A DNA stretch of 64,000 bases from Corynebacterium sp. MSK041 (GTDB taxonomy: Bacteria > Actinomycetota > Actinomycetes > Mycobacteriales > Mycobacteriaceae). Where the stretch lies: NCBI RefSeq assembly GCF_030232265.1, contig NZ_JASPJK010000009.1:30523-94522 (forward strand). Direction: 5' to 3'. Of this stretch, positions 54,334-63,347 are shown in pieces (the stretch's first letter is position 1; the number at the start of each line of letters is the position of its first letter). A program made the position numbers and the translations under genes. The notes under the pieces were generated by a model. The model was given only the letters and a program-made list of their open reading frames with translations, ran no database searches and was not told the DNA's origin.

Positions 54334-55644
54334 TCACGCCAGCGCCTTGCCACGCTGCTCCGGCAGTGTGAACGCCGCAATACCGGCGACCGCAAAAGCA
54401 GCCGCGAAAAGACCGAAGACCGCCATCGACCCACCCCAGGCCAGCACCGGCGGGACGATGAGCGGGGCAATGATGGAGCCGATCCGGCCAAAGGATGCGC
54501 CGGCACCCGTGCCGGTAGCGCGGATAGAGGTGGGGTAGAGCTCCGGGCCGATGGCGTAGAGCGCACCCCAGGCACCGAGGTTGAAGAAGGAGAGCAGACA
54601 GCCGGCAGCAATGATCTGCCACGGCGCGGCAGCTAGACCGAAAAGCACTGCAGAGAAAGCTGAACCCGCCAGGAAAGTGGACAGGGTGATGCGGCGGCCC
54701 CAGATCTCAATGAGCCAGGCAGCCGCGGCGTAACCGGGCAGCTGTGCAAGCGTGATAACCAGCGTGAAGCTAAAGGAGCGCACCAGGGTAAAACCTTGAT
54801 CCACCAGCAACGATGGAATCCAAATGAATGCGCCGTAGTAGGAGAGTGACACCCCGAACCAGACGAGCCAGAAGGCTGCGGTGCGACGCCGCAAAGCCGG
54901 GCCCCAAATACCACCGGTGAATTCAGGTTTGTCTATAGCGATGGGGGAGGGGTCCACCTCCTCCAAGTCAGCGGGGTCAGCGGCAGCTTCGAAGGAGGTA
55001 ACAATCTCTTCGGCCTCCTCGTGTCGGCCCTTCGACTCCAAAAAGCGGACCGATTCCGGCAGGCCCATGCGCACGTAGATGGCATACAGCGCAGGTACGG
55101 CACCGAGTGCGAAGCCCCAACGCCAGCCATTCTCGCCCTGGGAGACCACGAAAGTGCCAATCACCGCGGCGAGGATCCAGCCCACGGCCCAGAAGCCCTC
55201 GAGGATGACCACCATGCGGCCACGGCTGCGGCGTGGAGCGAATTCGCTGACCAGGGTGGAGGCAACCGGAAGTTCCGCACCCAGGCCCAAGCCAACGAAG
55301 AAACGGAAGACCATAAGAGCACCGACGGACCAGGCAAATGCTGATGCGCCGGTTGCTAGACCGTAGACAAGCAAAGTGGCGGCGAAGATTTGGCGGCGAC
55401 CAAATTTATCGGCCAGAAGCCCGCCCAATGTTGCGCCGATGGCCATGCCGATGAACCCGACGGAGGCGATCCAGGAGGTGGTGGATTTATCCAGGTCCCA
55501 GTGCACGGCCAGCGCCGCGATGATGAAGGACACCAGGCCAACATCCATGGCGTCAAGCGCCCACCCGATGCCGGAGCCAACCAGAAGTCGGCGATGTTTA
55601 GAAGTGACAGGCAGGCGGTCAAGCCGCTCATTACGGGTGGTCAT
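54334..55644 (-). CDS. MFS transporter (NiaP-like)
   Basis: This 436-residue transporter has 12 spans. The loop motifs LADKFGRRQIF and FAPRRSRGRMVVILEG are intact, and GSGIGWALDAMDVGL is present at span 1. This pattern is typical of the NiaP/aromatic-acid branch of MFS; nicotinate uptake is a guess. No niacin-linked gene is nearby. The next gene on the same strand, 15 bases upstream, is the copper ATPase, so a metal-related role cannot be excluded. Confidence 0.82.
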   Translation of the reverse strand: MTTRNERLDRLPVTSKHRRLLVGSGIGWALDAMDVGLVSFIIAALAVHWDLDKSTTSWIASVGFIGMAIGATLGGLLADKFGRRQIFAATLLVYGLATGASAFAWSVGALMVFRFFVGLGLGAELPVASTLVSEFAPRRSRGRMVVILEGFWAVGWILAAVIGTFVVSQGENGWRWGFALGAVPALYAIYVRMGLPESVRFLESKGRHEEAEEIVTSFEAAADPADLEEVDPSPIAIDKPEFTGGIWGPALRRRTAAFWLVWFGVSLSYYGAFIWIPSLLVDQGFTLVRSFSFTLVITLAQLPGYAAAAWLIEIWGRRITLSTFLAGSAFSAVLFGLAAAPWQIIAAGCLLSFFNLGAWGALYAIGPELYPTSIRATGTGAGASFGRIGSIIAPLIVPPVLAWGGSMAVFGLFAAAFAVAGIAAFTLPEQRGKALA

Positions 55645-55659
55645 GGCGGAAAATCTTAC

Positions 55660-57861
55660 TCAGCCACGGCGCAGCCTCAGTGAATTGGTCACAACAAAGA
55701 CAGAAGAGAACGCCATCGCGATGCCCGCCAACATCGGGTTGAGCAGCCCAAAAGCGGCTACGGGAATGAGGATGACGTTGTAGGCGAAAGCCCAGAACAG
55801 GTTGCCCTTGATGGTGCGCAGCGTGCGCCGGGAAAGGCGGATCGCATCGGCTGCGCTGCCCAGATCGTTGCCCATGAGGGTGATGTCAGCGGCCTGGATG
55901 GCTACATCCGTGCCGGATCCCATGGCCAAGCCCAGGTCAGCGGTGGCAAGCGCAGCAGCATCGTTGACGCCGTCGCCGACCATCGCCACTGTTTTTCCTC
56001 GGGCTTGAAGCTTTTCGAGGGCCTCAACCTTCCCCGCCGGCAACACCGACGCCGTCACGCAGTCCTGGTCAATTCCCACTGCTCGCGCCACAGCGTGCGC
56101 AGCACCCGGATTATCACCGGTGAGCAAGTGCGGGGTGAGGCCCAAGGAACGCAGATCCGCAATTGCTTGCGCGGATGTCTCCTTGATGGTGTCGCTCACC
56201 GCGATGACACCAGCAGCAGTGCCATCCACGGTCACAGTCACGGCAGTGGCACCTTCAGCTTCATAAGCTTCCGCTTCAGCGCCACGGCCGCGGCCAACAG
56301 TGACGCGGGAGCCACGGACAAGCGCCTGCACTCCTTGCCCTGCTTCAGAGTTGAAGCTCTGAGCCACGGGGATCTCAAGTCCGCGCTCATTCGCCGCGGT
56401 GACAATAGCCTGCGCAATCGGGTGCTCTGAGCCAGACTCCACAGCTGCCGCTAAAGTGAGCAACTCGTCCGCGCTCAACTCGGCATCTGCCGCCGGGACC
56501 ACAGCATCCACCGACATGTTGCCACTGGTCACAGTGCCTGTTTTGTCCAAGACGATCGTGTCCACCTTGCGTGTGGATTCCAGGATCTCCGGGCCCTTGA
56601 TCAGAAGGCCCAGCTGCGCGCCACGGCCCGTGCCCACCAGAATTGCAGTGGGTGTGGCTAGGCCCAATGCGCAGGGGCAGGCGATGATAAGCACAGCCAC
56701 AGCAGCGGAGAATGCCGTCGGCGCATCGTGCCCAAGAAGCAGGTGTATCGCCAAAGTAATCAGCGAAGTAACAATCACTGCCGGCACAAAGACCCGGGAA
56801 ATCCGGTCCACTAGGCGCTCAACCGGTGCCTCTCCCGCCTGCGCGTTGCGGACCAGTTCGATCATCTGCGCCCACGTGGTCTCCGAACCGATACGAGTGG
56901 CCTCAATGATCAGGCGGCCCGACAGGTTCACCGTGGTGCCGGTGACGGTGTCGCCCTCGCCGACATCGACGGGGACGGATTCGCCGGTGAGCATGGAGTT
57001 GTCAATCGTCGATAAGCCTGAAAGCACCACGCCATCCGTGGCGATCTTCTCGCCCGGCCGCACCACAAAGTGATCACCGACCTGCAGCTCCCCAGCCGGA
57101 ATGCGCACCTCTTGTCCGTCGCGCAGAACCGTGGCGTCCTTTGCACCCATGGTGGCCAACTCGCGCAAAGCTTCGGAGGAACGGCCCTTTGCCTTCATCT
57201 CAAACCAGCGGCCGAGCAGCAGGAACGTGATCACCACCGCGACGGTTTCAAGATAAATCGGTGGCACCTCGTGGCCAGCAGGGCCCGTGAACTGCACCCA
57301 CAGGGCCCACAACGACCACACGTAGGCAGCCGTCGTGCCCAGGGAAATCAACGTGTCCATCGTCACCGCACCGTGGCGCAGGTTCGTCCACGTCGCGCGA
57401 TGGAAAGGAGAACCAGCCACGAAGTACACCACCGTGGTCAGTGCCAGCGCGAGCCACTCCCAGCCTGGGAACTGGGTTACCGGAACCATCGACAGCACGG
57501 ACACCGGAACGGTCAGCACCGCCGACCAGATCACAGTGCGCTTGAGCTTCTCCGTCTCCTCATCGCGAATGGCATCAACATCAGGGGTCGGCTCACCCGA
57601 CTCAGTATCAGCCCCAGCGCCCGCCGACGCGCCACCGACTACAAAAGCCTCATAGCCCGCATCGCGGACCACCTGCATGAGGGCATCCGGATCCGTCAAC
57701 GACGGATCAAAATCCACCGCAGCCGTCTCCGTGGAAAAATTCACCGTGGCATCCACCCCGGGAACCTTGTTCAGTTTGCGTTGCACACGCGAAGAACACG
57801 ACGTACAGGTCATGCCCATCACGCCTAAATCAAGGTGGGATGGTGTGGGGGTGCTTGTCAT
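55660..57861 (-). CDS. copA: Copper-exporting P1B-type ATPase
   Basis: CopA-type ATPases pump Cu+ out of the cytoplasm. The 733-residue protein has one N-terminal heavy-metal-associated domain ([11 protein letters not shown]). It also has the transmembrane copper site CPC in [13 protein letters not shown], the phosphorylation motif DKTGTVTSG and [10 protein letters not shown] with the HP dipeptide. TGDNPGAA and [10 protein letters not shown] follow. A copy of the 11-base repeat at 57007 encodes GLSTI in the actuator region. It lies 54 bases downstream of copZ; no CsoR or CueR regulator is next to it. Confidence 0.95.
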   Translation of the reverse strand: MTSTPTPSHLDLGVMGMTCTSCSSRVQRKLNKVPGVDATVNFSTETAAVDFDPSLTDPDALMQVVRDAGYEAFVVGGASAGAGADTESGEPTPDVDAIRDEETEKLKRTVIWSAVLTVPVSVLSMVPVTQFPGWEWLALALTTVVYFVAGSPFHRATWTNLRHGAVTMDTLISLGTTAAYVWSLWALWVQFTGPAGHEVPPIYLETVAVVITFLLLGRWFEMKAKGRSSEALRELATMGAKDATVLRDGQEVRIPAGELQVGDHFVVRPGEKIATDGVVLSGLSTIDNSMLTGESVPVDVGEGDTVTGTTVNLSGRLIIEATRIGSETTWAQMIELVRNAQAGEAPVERLVDRISRVFVPAVIVTSLITLAIHLLLGHDAPTAFSAAVAVLIIACPCALGLATPTAILVGTGRGAQLGLLIKGPEILESTRKVDTIVLDKTGTVTSGNMSVDAVVPAADAELSADELLTLAAAVESGSEHPIAQAIVTAANERGLEIPVAQSFNSEAGQGVQALVRGSRVTVGRGRGAEAEAYEAEGATAVTVTVDGTAAGVIAVSDTIKETSAQAIADLRSLGLTPHLLTGDNPGAAHAVARAVGIDQDCVTASVLPAGKVEALEKLQARGKTVAMVGDGVNDAAALATADLGLAMGSGTDVAIQAADITLMGNDLGSAADAIRLSRRTLRTIKGNLFWAFAYNVILIPVAAFGLLNPMLAGIAMAFSSVFVVTNSLRLRRG
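57007..57017 (-). repeat. 11-base dispersed repeat GCTTATCGACG (in copA)
   Basis: Exact copy in sense with copA but in a different reading frame (GLSTI), which shows the DNA word rather than the peptide is conserved. Confidence 0.86.
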
Positions 57862-57915
57862 GTTTAACTCCTTACACAGCAGCTAGACCCCGGTCAAACT
57901 AGTTCATCCAGGCGG

Positions 57916-58122
57916 CTAAGCCAGGGTATAACCAGCTTCCGCGACTGCCTCAGCAATCTGCTCGCGGGTGAAACCGGAGCCAATGACCTCGACGTTACCC
58001 GTAGTGTGATCAGCCTTAACACTGGTCACGCCAGGGACCTCGCTGATCTCCTCTTTGACGCTGGCCTCACAGTGGGCGCACGTCATGCCGTCAACGGTAA
58101 AAACAGTTGTTTCAGTACTCAT
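57916..58122 (-). CDS. copZ: Copper chaperone CopZ
   Basis: This 68-residue heavy-metal-associated domain protein carries the copper-binding CxxC in DGMTCAHCEASVK. It delivers copper to CopA. It lies directly upstream of copA on the same strand. The ribosome binding site is weak, and a TAAAGT -10-like element about 20 bases upstream suggests a short leader. Confidence 0.93.
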   Translation of the reverse strand: MSTETTVFTVDGMTCAHCEASVKEEISEVPGVTSVKADHTTGNVEVIGSGFTREQIAEAVAEAGYTLA

Positions 58123-58143
58123 GGGATTAATGGTAGGCGTACT

Positions 58144-58347
58144 TTAGACGTCGATAAGCGAAAAGCCGGCATACTCAACCGCGTACTCAATCTGTTCATC
58201 CGTGAAACCTTCGCCCGTGACCTGCATAAGGCCGGCTTCCACATCAATATCCACCCCCTGCGTGCCCAGCACTTGGCTCACTTCAGACTGAAGTTTTTCA
58301 ACAGACGTTGCGTCCTGCGGTCCTTCGAACCGGTAGTTCTTGGTCAC
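58144..58347 (-). CDS. Degenerate heavy-metal-associated domain protein
   Basis: This 67-residue protein has the size and pattern of an HMA domain: SEVSQVLGTQGVDIDVEAGL, then VTGEGFTDEQIEYAVEYAGF, close to CopZ's GFTREQIAEAVAEAGY. The CxxC metal site is missing (GPQDATSVEKLQ in its place). It may be a non-metal-binding paralogue of CopZ that still binds CopA. The GTG at 58345-58347 follows AAAAGGAG. It ends in SLIDV, encoded by an 11-base repeat copy at the stop. It sits 21 bases upstream of copZ. Confidence 0.8.
   Translation of the reverse strand: MTKNYRFEGPQDATSVEKLQSEVSQVLGTQGVDIDVEAGLMQVTGEGFTDEQIEYAVEYAGFSLIDV
58149..58159 (-). repeat. 11-base dispersed repeat GCTTATCGACG (end of HMA-like gene)
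   Basis: Exact copy at the last codons of the HMA-like gene. Confidence 0.85.
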
Positions 58348-58443
58348 GGTTGCTCCTTTTCTGCCCCGCATGGGAATGAATCGAAACTGAGTGGGGTTGA
58401 ACTCACTGATAGACGTTACCCGAGCAGACGAAAAGGATTAATA

Positions 58444-58821
58444 ATGAGCACCATTAATATTACGGAAGACACGTTCACCCAGGTCATCCAAGACAATGAC
58501 ACCGTGATCGTGGACGCGTGGGCGAGCTGGTGCGGGCCGTGCAAGGCTTTCGCCCCGACGTTTGAGAAGGCGTCGGACAAGCACGAAGACATCGTCTTTG
58601 CCAAGCTCGACACCGAGGCTAACCAGGGGCTCGCGGCCGCGCTGCAGATCCAGTCCATCCCCACGCTTTTCGCGTTCCGTGAGGGCATTCTCCTCGGTCA
58701 GACGTCCGGTGCCATGCCGCCCGCCGCGTTCGAGGAGTTCATTCAAGCAGTCCGCGACGTGGACATGGAGCAGGTGCACCGTGACATCGCCGCGCAGAAC
58801 GCACAGGAGGACGAGGCTTAA
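58444..58821 (+). CDS. Thioredoxin
   Basis: This 125-residue thioredoxin has the redox motif WCGPCK within VDAWASWCGPCKAF and the cis-Pro loop SIPTLFAF. A C-terminal extension of about 20 residues (QVHRDIAAQNAQEDEA) is longer than in classical TrxA. It is divergent from the copper genes, with 96 bases between, and may serve redox stress from copper. The ATG at 58444 has AAAGGA upstream. Confidence 0.93.
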   Translation: MSTINITEDTFTQVIQDNDTVIVDAWASWCGPCKAFAPTFEKASDKHEDIVFAKLDTEANQGLAAALQIQSIPTLFAFREGILLGQTSGAMPPAAFEEFIQAVRDVDMEQVHRDIAAQNAQEDEA

Positions 58822-58830
58822 GGCCTTTTC

Positions 58831-58841
58831 GCTTATCGACG
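58831..58841 (+). repeat. 11-base dispersed repeat GCTTATCGACG (after thioredoxin gene)
   Basis: Exact copy in noncoding DNA directly before a GGAGCAGA/TCTGCTCC hairpin. Confidence 0.85.
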
Positions 58842-58883
58842 GAGCAGAGCATTCCCACGTAAACTCGGGAACGTATCTGCTCC
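58841..58883 (+). terminator. Hairpin between thioredoxin and PspA genes
   Basis: GGAGCAGA pairs with TCTGCTCC, with inner TTCCC/GGGAA pairing. No T-run follows, so it may be a weak terminator or a structured leader of the pspA mRNA. Confidence 0.45.
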
Positions 58884-58906
58884 CTACTTATTTAAGGACG
58901 CGCAAC

Positions 58907-59722
58907 ATGGCTAACCCGTTTAGCAAGGGCTGGAAGTACCTCATGCAATCGTTTGATTCGGCGATTGATGAGAATGCTGATCCGAAGGTCCAGATCGAGC
59001 AGGCCGCGAACGCGGCGAAGGAGCAGCACAACGCGATCACGCGCCAGGCTGCGGAGATCATCGGCCAGAAGAAGCAGCTGGAAATCAAGATGAACCGGCT
59101 GCGTGAAAACCAGACGCAGCAGCAGGAGAAGACAAAGACTGCACTGCAGATGGCGGACAAGGCCACCGCCGAGGGCGATTCCGCGAAGGCGCAGGAGTTC
59201 AACAACACTGCTGAAGCTCTCGCTGCTCAGCTGGTCACAACCGAGCAGGAGCTCGCCGACCTGACTGCGCAGTACGCGACGGCAGAGCAAGCAGCCAAGC
59301 AGGCTGAGGAAGAGCAGCGCAGGTCTGAAGCGCGCCTGGAAGAGCAGCTGGCTGAGGTCAACCGCCTCCGTGCGCAGGTTGACCAGGCAAACATGCAGGA
59401 GATGTCCGCGCAGGCAATGGACACCATTGGCCAGTTCCGTACCGATGATTCCGTGCCCACCCTCGATGGCGTGCGTGACAAGATTGAGCGCCGCTACACC
59501 ACGGCACTTGGCCAGCAGGAACTTGCTGAATCCAACCCGGACAACGTCATGTCAGAGATTGAATCTGGCCAGGCTGGCACCGATGCTGCTGCGACCTCCA
59601 AGTTGGCGGAAATCCGCGCGGCCATGGAGAAGGAAGCTGCTACCGCCGGCGAGCTCACACCGGGGACCGAATCGGGTGGGGCCCAAGGCGTGGAGGCCGG
59701 GCAAGAAGATGGGCAACAATAA
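58907..59722 (+). CDS. pspA: PspA/IM30 family phage-shock protein
   Basis: PspA-type proteins coat and repair stressed membranes. The 271-residue protein starts MANPFSKGWKYLMQSFDSAI, and residues 20 to about 190 form the family's long coiled coil (many Gln/Glu/Ala/Lys heptads). The C-terminal 60 residues are Gly/Ala/Glu-rich and probably disordered. The ATG at 58907 has AAGGA upstream. No pspBC or RsmP-type partner is adjacent; a NYN gene follows convergently. Confidence 0.88.
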   Translation: MANPFSKGWKYLMQSFDSAIDENADPKVQIEQAANAAKEQHNAITRQAAEIIGQKKQLEIKMNRLRENQTQQQEKTKTALQMADKATAEGDSAKAQEFNNTAEALAAQLVTTEQELADLTAQYATAEQAAKQAEEEQRRSEARLEEQLAEVNRLRAQVDQANMQEMSAQAMDTIGQFRTDDSVPTLDGVRDKIERRYTTALGQQELAESNPDNVMSEIESGQAGTDAAATSKLAEIRAAMEKEAATAGELTPGTESGGAQGVEAGQEDGQQ

Positions 59723-59724
59723 CC

Positions 59725-59760
59725 TAGAACGAAACCTGAATTCGGCTAGGTCTGTTTCTA
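59725..59760. terminator. Convergent terminator between pspA and NYN gene
   Basis: CTAGAACGAAACCT and AGGTCTGTTTCTAG are imperfect complements spanning the gap between the two convergent stops. Confidence 0.45.
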
Positions 59761-60996
59761 GTTTTGGTTCCGCCGGATATTGATGAGCACTGCGCGGATC
59801 CCCGAGTGAAAACCATCGCGCAAGTTGACGCGTTGGTTTTCACTCAGTGTGTACTCGTGCAGCGTTTCACAGGCGAACTGCAGAAGCGGGCGATCGATCT
59901 CCGGTGGCAAACCACCGCCGGATAGCATGTGCGCTTTATCGCGCTGCTCGGAAGAAGCCGCGTTGTCGAACCACCACGTTGCATACTGTTGTCCCACGTC
60001 AAACGGTGTTTGGAACCCGGAAGAGGTCCACACTTCCTCCGGCAGCGGGACATAACGGGAACGCAGCTTCCGGCGTGGTGCCATCATGGACGGCTTCGGT
60101 GTGTGTGCCGCGCCAGTGTCGCTTGTGGTTTCAGCCAGCTGTGCTGGTGATGGTGCCGGCTTAGGCGCCGGCGCCGGTTCGGGTGATGGCTCAGGCGCCG
60201 GAGTGGTGGAAACCTCAGGAGTCTCGGGAGCCGGTTCGTTTTCAGGTTTGGCCATAGGCTCCGCCGCAGATGGTTCCGTAGACTCCTCGCAGGGTTCTTC
60301 AACGGGGAGGGGAGCGGCCTCCGGGTCGTCGACAAGCTGAGCAGACAGTGGCTGCTCACCGTCGGGGCGAGGGATGTCGCACATGCCCTCGTTGTCTTCC
60401 ATTTCGGCATCCGCGAGTGGACGTTCGCGGATGCTCGGCGGGAGGGGGCCTTCAAGGATTTGAAGTTGCATCGCGTCGGCGAAATCCTCGCGTGGGTCCA
60501 GGATCGTCGTCGTGTCACACGCGTGGCGTAGGGCAGAGGACATGGAATCCCAGCCGAAGCCGTAAAGGTGCACGCGGATGCCAGCGTTGGTGGCTTCTTC
60601 GACGCCCGGGATCATATCCGCATCGCCACTGACCAGCACGAAGTCGGTGTAGTGGCCGCGCATGGCATTGACCACGATGTCAGCAACCAGGCGGGTATCC
60701 ACACCTTTTTGTGTGCGACGTTCACCCCACTCAATGAGTTGACCTGTACGCAGCTGAACGCCGTCGCACGTGCGCAGTGCGCGCTGGTAGCGGTGCGGGC
60801 CCGAGTCGGGGATGCCGTCGTACCAGTACTGACGGTGAATCGGCTGATCAAGCTGCTGCGTGATCATGCCGGAAAGATTGGCAACGACCTCTGGGAGGTC
60901 AATTTCTAACTGAGACCGTGCTCCTGTCTCCCACGAGTTGTAAAAGCTCGCGAGCAGATAAGACGTGTCCACAAAGACGAGTGTGCGTTCAAGCAT
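59758..60996 (-). CDS. NYN domain protein with Pro-rich linker
   Basis: This 412-residue protein has an N-terminal NYN (PIN-like) RNase domain: VFVDTSYLLASFYNS, then KGVDTRLVADIVVNA and DFVLVSGDADMIPGV. These carry the acidic residues that bind metal in this fold. A 120-residue Ala/Pro/Glu linker follows, and a C-terminal globular domain (VPLPEEVWTSSGFQ to LREGFHSGIRAVLIN) is not recognised. Related NYN proteins (LabA/YacP type) cleave RNA, but this one's target is unknown. It lies between pspA and a GntR operon. Confidence 0.82.
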   Translation of the reverse strand: MLERTLVFVDTSYLLASFYNSWETGARSQLEIDLPEVVANLSGMITQQLDQPIHRQYWYDGIPDSGPHRYQRALRTCDGVQLRTGQLIEWGERRTQKGVDTRLVADIVVNAMRGHYTDFVLVSGDADMIPGVEEATNAGIRVHLYGFGWDSMSSALRHACDTTTILDPREDFADAMQLQILEGPLPPSIRERPLADAEMEDNEGMCDIPRPDGEQPLSAQLVDDPEAAPLPVEEPCEESTEPSAAEPMAKPENEPAPETPEVSTTPAPEPSPEPAPAPKPAPSPAQLAETTSDTGAAHTPKPSMMAPRRKLRSRYVPLPEEVWTSSGFQTPFDVGQQYATWWFDNAASSEQRDKAHMLSGGGLPPEIDRPLLQFACETLHEYTLSENQRVNLRDGFHSGIRAVLINIRRNQN

Positions 60997-61171
60997 GGCT
61001 CCTGATTTCCGTATCTATTCATGTAGCTAAAAAGTTTTGTCGTCCACCCAGTGTGCCTGACTTGCGTGGGTCTCGCTAAGAAATCTCGTTGACCAGCTCT
61101 GAGCGGGCCCACATAGGTGGCTTCTGCCCTGTTCAACGCACTTCAGCGCCAAAAAATTCTCATGCTTGTAT

Positions 61172-61195
61172 GGTTGGTTACGCAACTGACTAACC
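61172..61195. promoter_or_regulatory. Possible GntR operator/promoter
   Basis: GGTTGGTTACGCAACTGACTAACC is a rough inverted repeat just before the GntR ribosome binding site, overlapping a TATGGT -10-like element. It is in the usual position for autoregulation. Confidence 0.4.
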
Positions 61196-61206
61196 GGAGG
61201 TGTTTC

Positions 61207-61581
61207 GTGGGCAATGACGCTGAGCCGTTATTCCTTCAGATCGCTCGTCTCATCCAGGAGCAGATCATGGACGGTGAACTCGAACCTGGGCAGCGCGCTC
61301 CCTCAACGAATGAGCTCGCCGCATTCCACAGCATCAATCCCGCCACCGCGCGCAAAGGGCTGAGCTTGCTTGTCGACGCCGGAGTCCTTGAAAAACGCCG
61401 CGGCATCGGGATGTTCGTCACCGACGGTGCGCGGGAACGCATCGTGAGCACGCGCCGCGAGGACTTCGCCGGCGACTACATCGCACCGCTTATCGACGAA
61501 GCCCTCCGCCTGACCTACTCCCGCACCGACCTCCACGACCTCATCGACCGCGTCGCAGAAAGCAGAGGAATGTACCAATGA
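61207..61581 (+). CDS. GntR family regulator (YtrA type)
   Basis: This 124-residue regulator has the GntR winged-helix (LFLQIARLIQEQIMDGEL, NELAAFHSINPATARKGLSLL). Its short C-terminal helical region is typical of the YtrA subfamily, which controls neighbouring ABC transporters. The GTG at 61207 follows GGAGGTG. The 11-base repeat at 61488 encodes PLIDEA near the C-terminus. Its stop overlaps the ATPase start (ATGA). Confidence 0.9.
   Translation: MGNDAEPLFLQIARLIQEQIMDGELEPGQRAPSTNELAAFHSINPATARKGLSLLVDAGVLEKRRGIGMFVTDGARERIVSTRREDFAGDYIAPLIDEALRLTYSRTDLHDLIDRVAESRGMYQ
61488..61498 (+). repeat. 11-base dispersed repeat GCTTATCGACG (in GntR gene)
   Basis: Exact copy in sense, encoding LID, near the 3' end of the gene. 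Confidence 0.85.
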
Positions 61582-62336
61582 CCATTCACGTCTCACGTTT
61601 GGCTCACAGCTTTGGCAAAACCGATGTCCTGCGAGGCGTCACCGTGGACTTCGGTCCCGGTATCCACGGCCTTCTCGGCCGCAATGGTGTGGGCAAGTCG
61701 ACGCTGCTGAACATTTTCGGCGGACAACTCAAACCAGAATCTGGCACGGTCGAGGTCTTTGGCGAGCGCCCCTTCGACAATGCCCGCGTCATGGATAACA
61801 CCTGCCTGACCGGTGTGGACACTGCGTATCCGGGCTCGTGGTCCGGCACTGATGTGATCAAAGGCGCGCAGCTGCGTTACCGCACGTGGGACCCAGCGCT
61901 TGCCGACGAGCTCATCGCCGATTTCGTCATGGGCGGTGCCCTGAGCACCCGCTACGACAAGCTCTCGCGCGGACAGCGTGCCATGGTCGCCATCATTATC
62001 GGGCTGGCATCGGGTACAGAGCTTTTGCTTCTCGACGAACCCTATGTCGGCCTCGACACCCACAACACGGACGTCTTCTACCGCCATCTTCTTGCCCAGG
62101 CTGATTCCGGCCGGACGATTGTGATGGCCACGCACCATATCGACGATGCGGCAAAAGTCCTGGATGATGCGGTGATCTTGGGGCGTGATGGGGTCGTGCT
62201 CAAGCAATGTGCCCCTGAGGATGCTGATGAATTCGCTGTCGCGGGCCCGGAACTCGTACCTCTTAGCGACGCCCCGCGTCATGCCCGCGCCGCCACCTTT
62301 GACGACCTCATCGAGCACTACCTGGAGGTGTCCTAG
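61578..62336 (+). CDS. ABC transporter ATP-binding protein
   Basis: This 252-residue ATPase has Walker A GRNGVGKST, the signature KLSRGQRAMVAI, and Walker B LLLLDEPYVGLD, with a switch His in ATHHIDDA. It is the type found with YtrA-family regulators, usually exporting peptides, lipids or drugs. Its start overlaps the regulator stop and its stop abuts the permease ATG, so the three genes are one operon. Confidence 0.93.
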   Translation: MTIHVSRLAHSFGKTDVLRGVTVDFGPGIHGLLGRNGVGKSTLLNIFGGQLKPESGTVEVFGERPFDNARVMDNTCLTGVDTAYPGSWSGTDVIKGAQLRYRTWDPALADELIADFVMGGALSTRYDKLSRGQRAMVAIIIGLASGTELLLLDEPYVGLDTHNTDVFYRHLLAQADSGRTIVMATHHIDDAAKVLDDAVILGRDGVVLKQCAPEDADEFAVAGPELVPLSDAPRHARAATFDDLIEHYLEVS

Positions 62337-63347
62337 ATGAACACGAGCCTGCTCGGATATTTCCGCCACCAACTTGTCGCAGCACCGCTGACGCGTCTGA
62401 TCTGGATGCTCCCGATATTGGCGATGCTCGCTTCCGGGCTGTTTTACGTCGAACGTGAGTCGCCTACTGCTGTCATCTTCGGCCCAATGATGCTGACAGT
62501 GTTCATGATCGGGACATTGTCGTTGGAGGACACCGCCTATACGGCGTACGGAATGCCGAAGTCGCGCGCGAGAAAGCTAACCGCGATGGCGGTCGTGCCC
62601 GCGGTACTGTTCGGTGCTTCGATTGCACTATTCGCACGCCCGGACTGGGTCGGCATCGCGGGCGCACTCGTGGCACTGGTGTCGGGTTTGCTCTTCGGTT
62701 CGCAGTACACGGCCGGCAATGCGGTCGATAGCGACCGGGAGGCGGGTTCGCGCATCGGTCGTGGCAGCTTCGAATTCGAATTGATCTTCAAACCGCAGCT
62801 GCTGTGGGCACTCGGTGTGGCCATTGCGCACTGCATCTTCCTGTACCTGTCGGACTTCATCGGCAATGACAGATTTCGCCTGCTCTTCGGTGGTATACCG
62901 ATCATCGTTTGGTACTCCGCTTACTGCATGCAGGGGATCGGCATCCCCGGTCCGGCAACGGGCGCGAGCTACGGCGTGCCGCGCCGGCACTGGCTGGTCT
63001 TGTCATGGGCGGCTGCGCTGGTCTCGGTCGCGGCGTATATCGGCGTGGCTGCTCTGGCATCGCCATCCGAGTTCTCCTGGGCTGCAGTGATCACCATCGG
63101 TGCCGGCGGTTGTGCCAGTGCCATCATCGGCGCCGCAGTGAAGATCTGGCGCACGGAAGTGGGCATGGTCCCCGGCTACCTGATGTTCTTCATTGCCAAT
63201 GGGGCATCCAATGCCCAAGGCTTCCGCGACGGCGCAGTCATCTTTGCACTGGTGACAGCCGGAATCCTCGCGTTGATCGGCATTGTCATTCAGGCTGGGT
63301 ATCTCTTGGGTTCAATCAGCCCGAAACATGCTCAAAAGAACCTTTAA
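62337..63347 (+). CDS. ABC transporter membrane protein
   Basis: This 336-residue protein has about eight membrane spans and is the transmembrane partner of the ATPase that it directly follows. Its sequence is not matched to a characterised permease family by eye. It may export antimicrobial agents or cell-envelope compounds, but this is only inferred from the YtrA-type regulator. Confidence 0.85.
   Translation: MNTSLLGYFRHQLVAAPLTRLIWMLPILAMLASGLFYVERESPTAVIFGPMMLTVFMIGTLSLEDTAYTAYGMPKSRARKLTAMAVVPAVLFGASIALFARPDWVGIAGALVALVSGLLFGSQYTAGNAVDSDREAGSRIGRGSFEFELIFKPQLLWALGVAIAHCIFLYLSDFIGNDRFRLLFGGIPIIVWYSAYCMQGIGIPGPATGASYGVPRRHWLVLSWAAALVSVAAYIGVAALASPSEFSWAAVITIGAGGCASAIIGAAVKIWRTEVGMVPGYLMFFIANGASNAQGFRDGAVIFALVTAGILALIGIVIQAGYLLGSISPKHAQKNL

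Noticed and set aside
4195..61498. The 11-base repeat as a CRISPR, KOPS or Chi element
   Set aside because: It is not clustered with regular spacers, and the + and - orientations are almost equal (10 to 11) on what is inferred to be a single replichore, whereas KOPS and Chi should be skewed.
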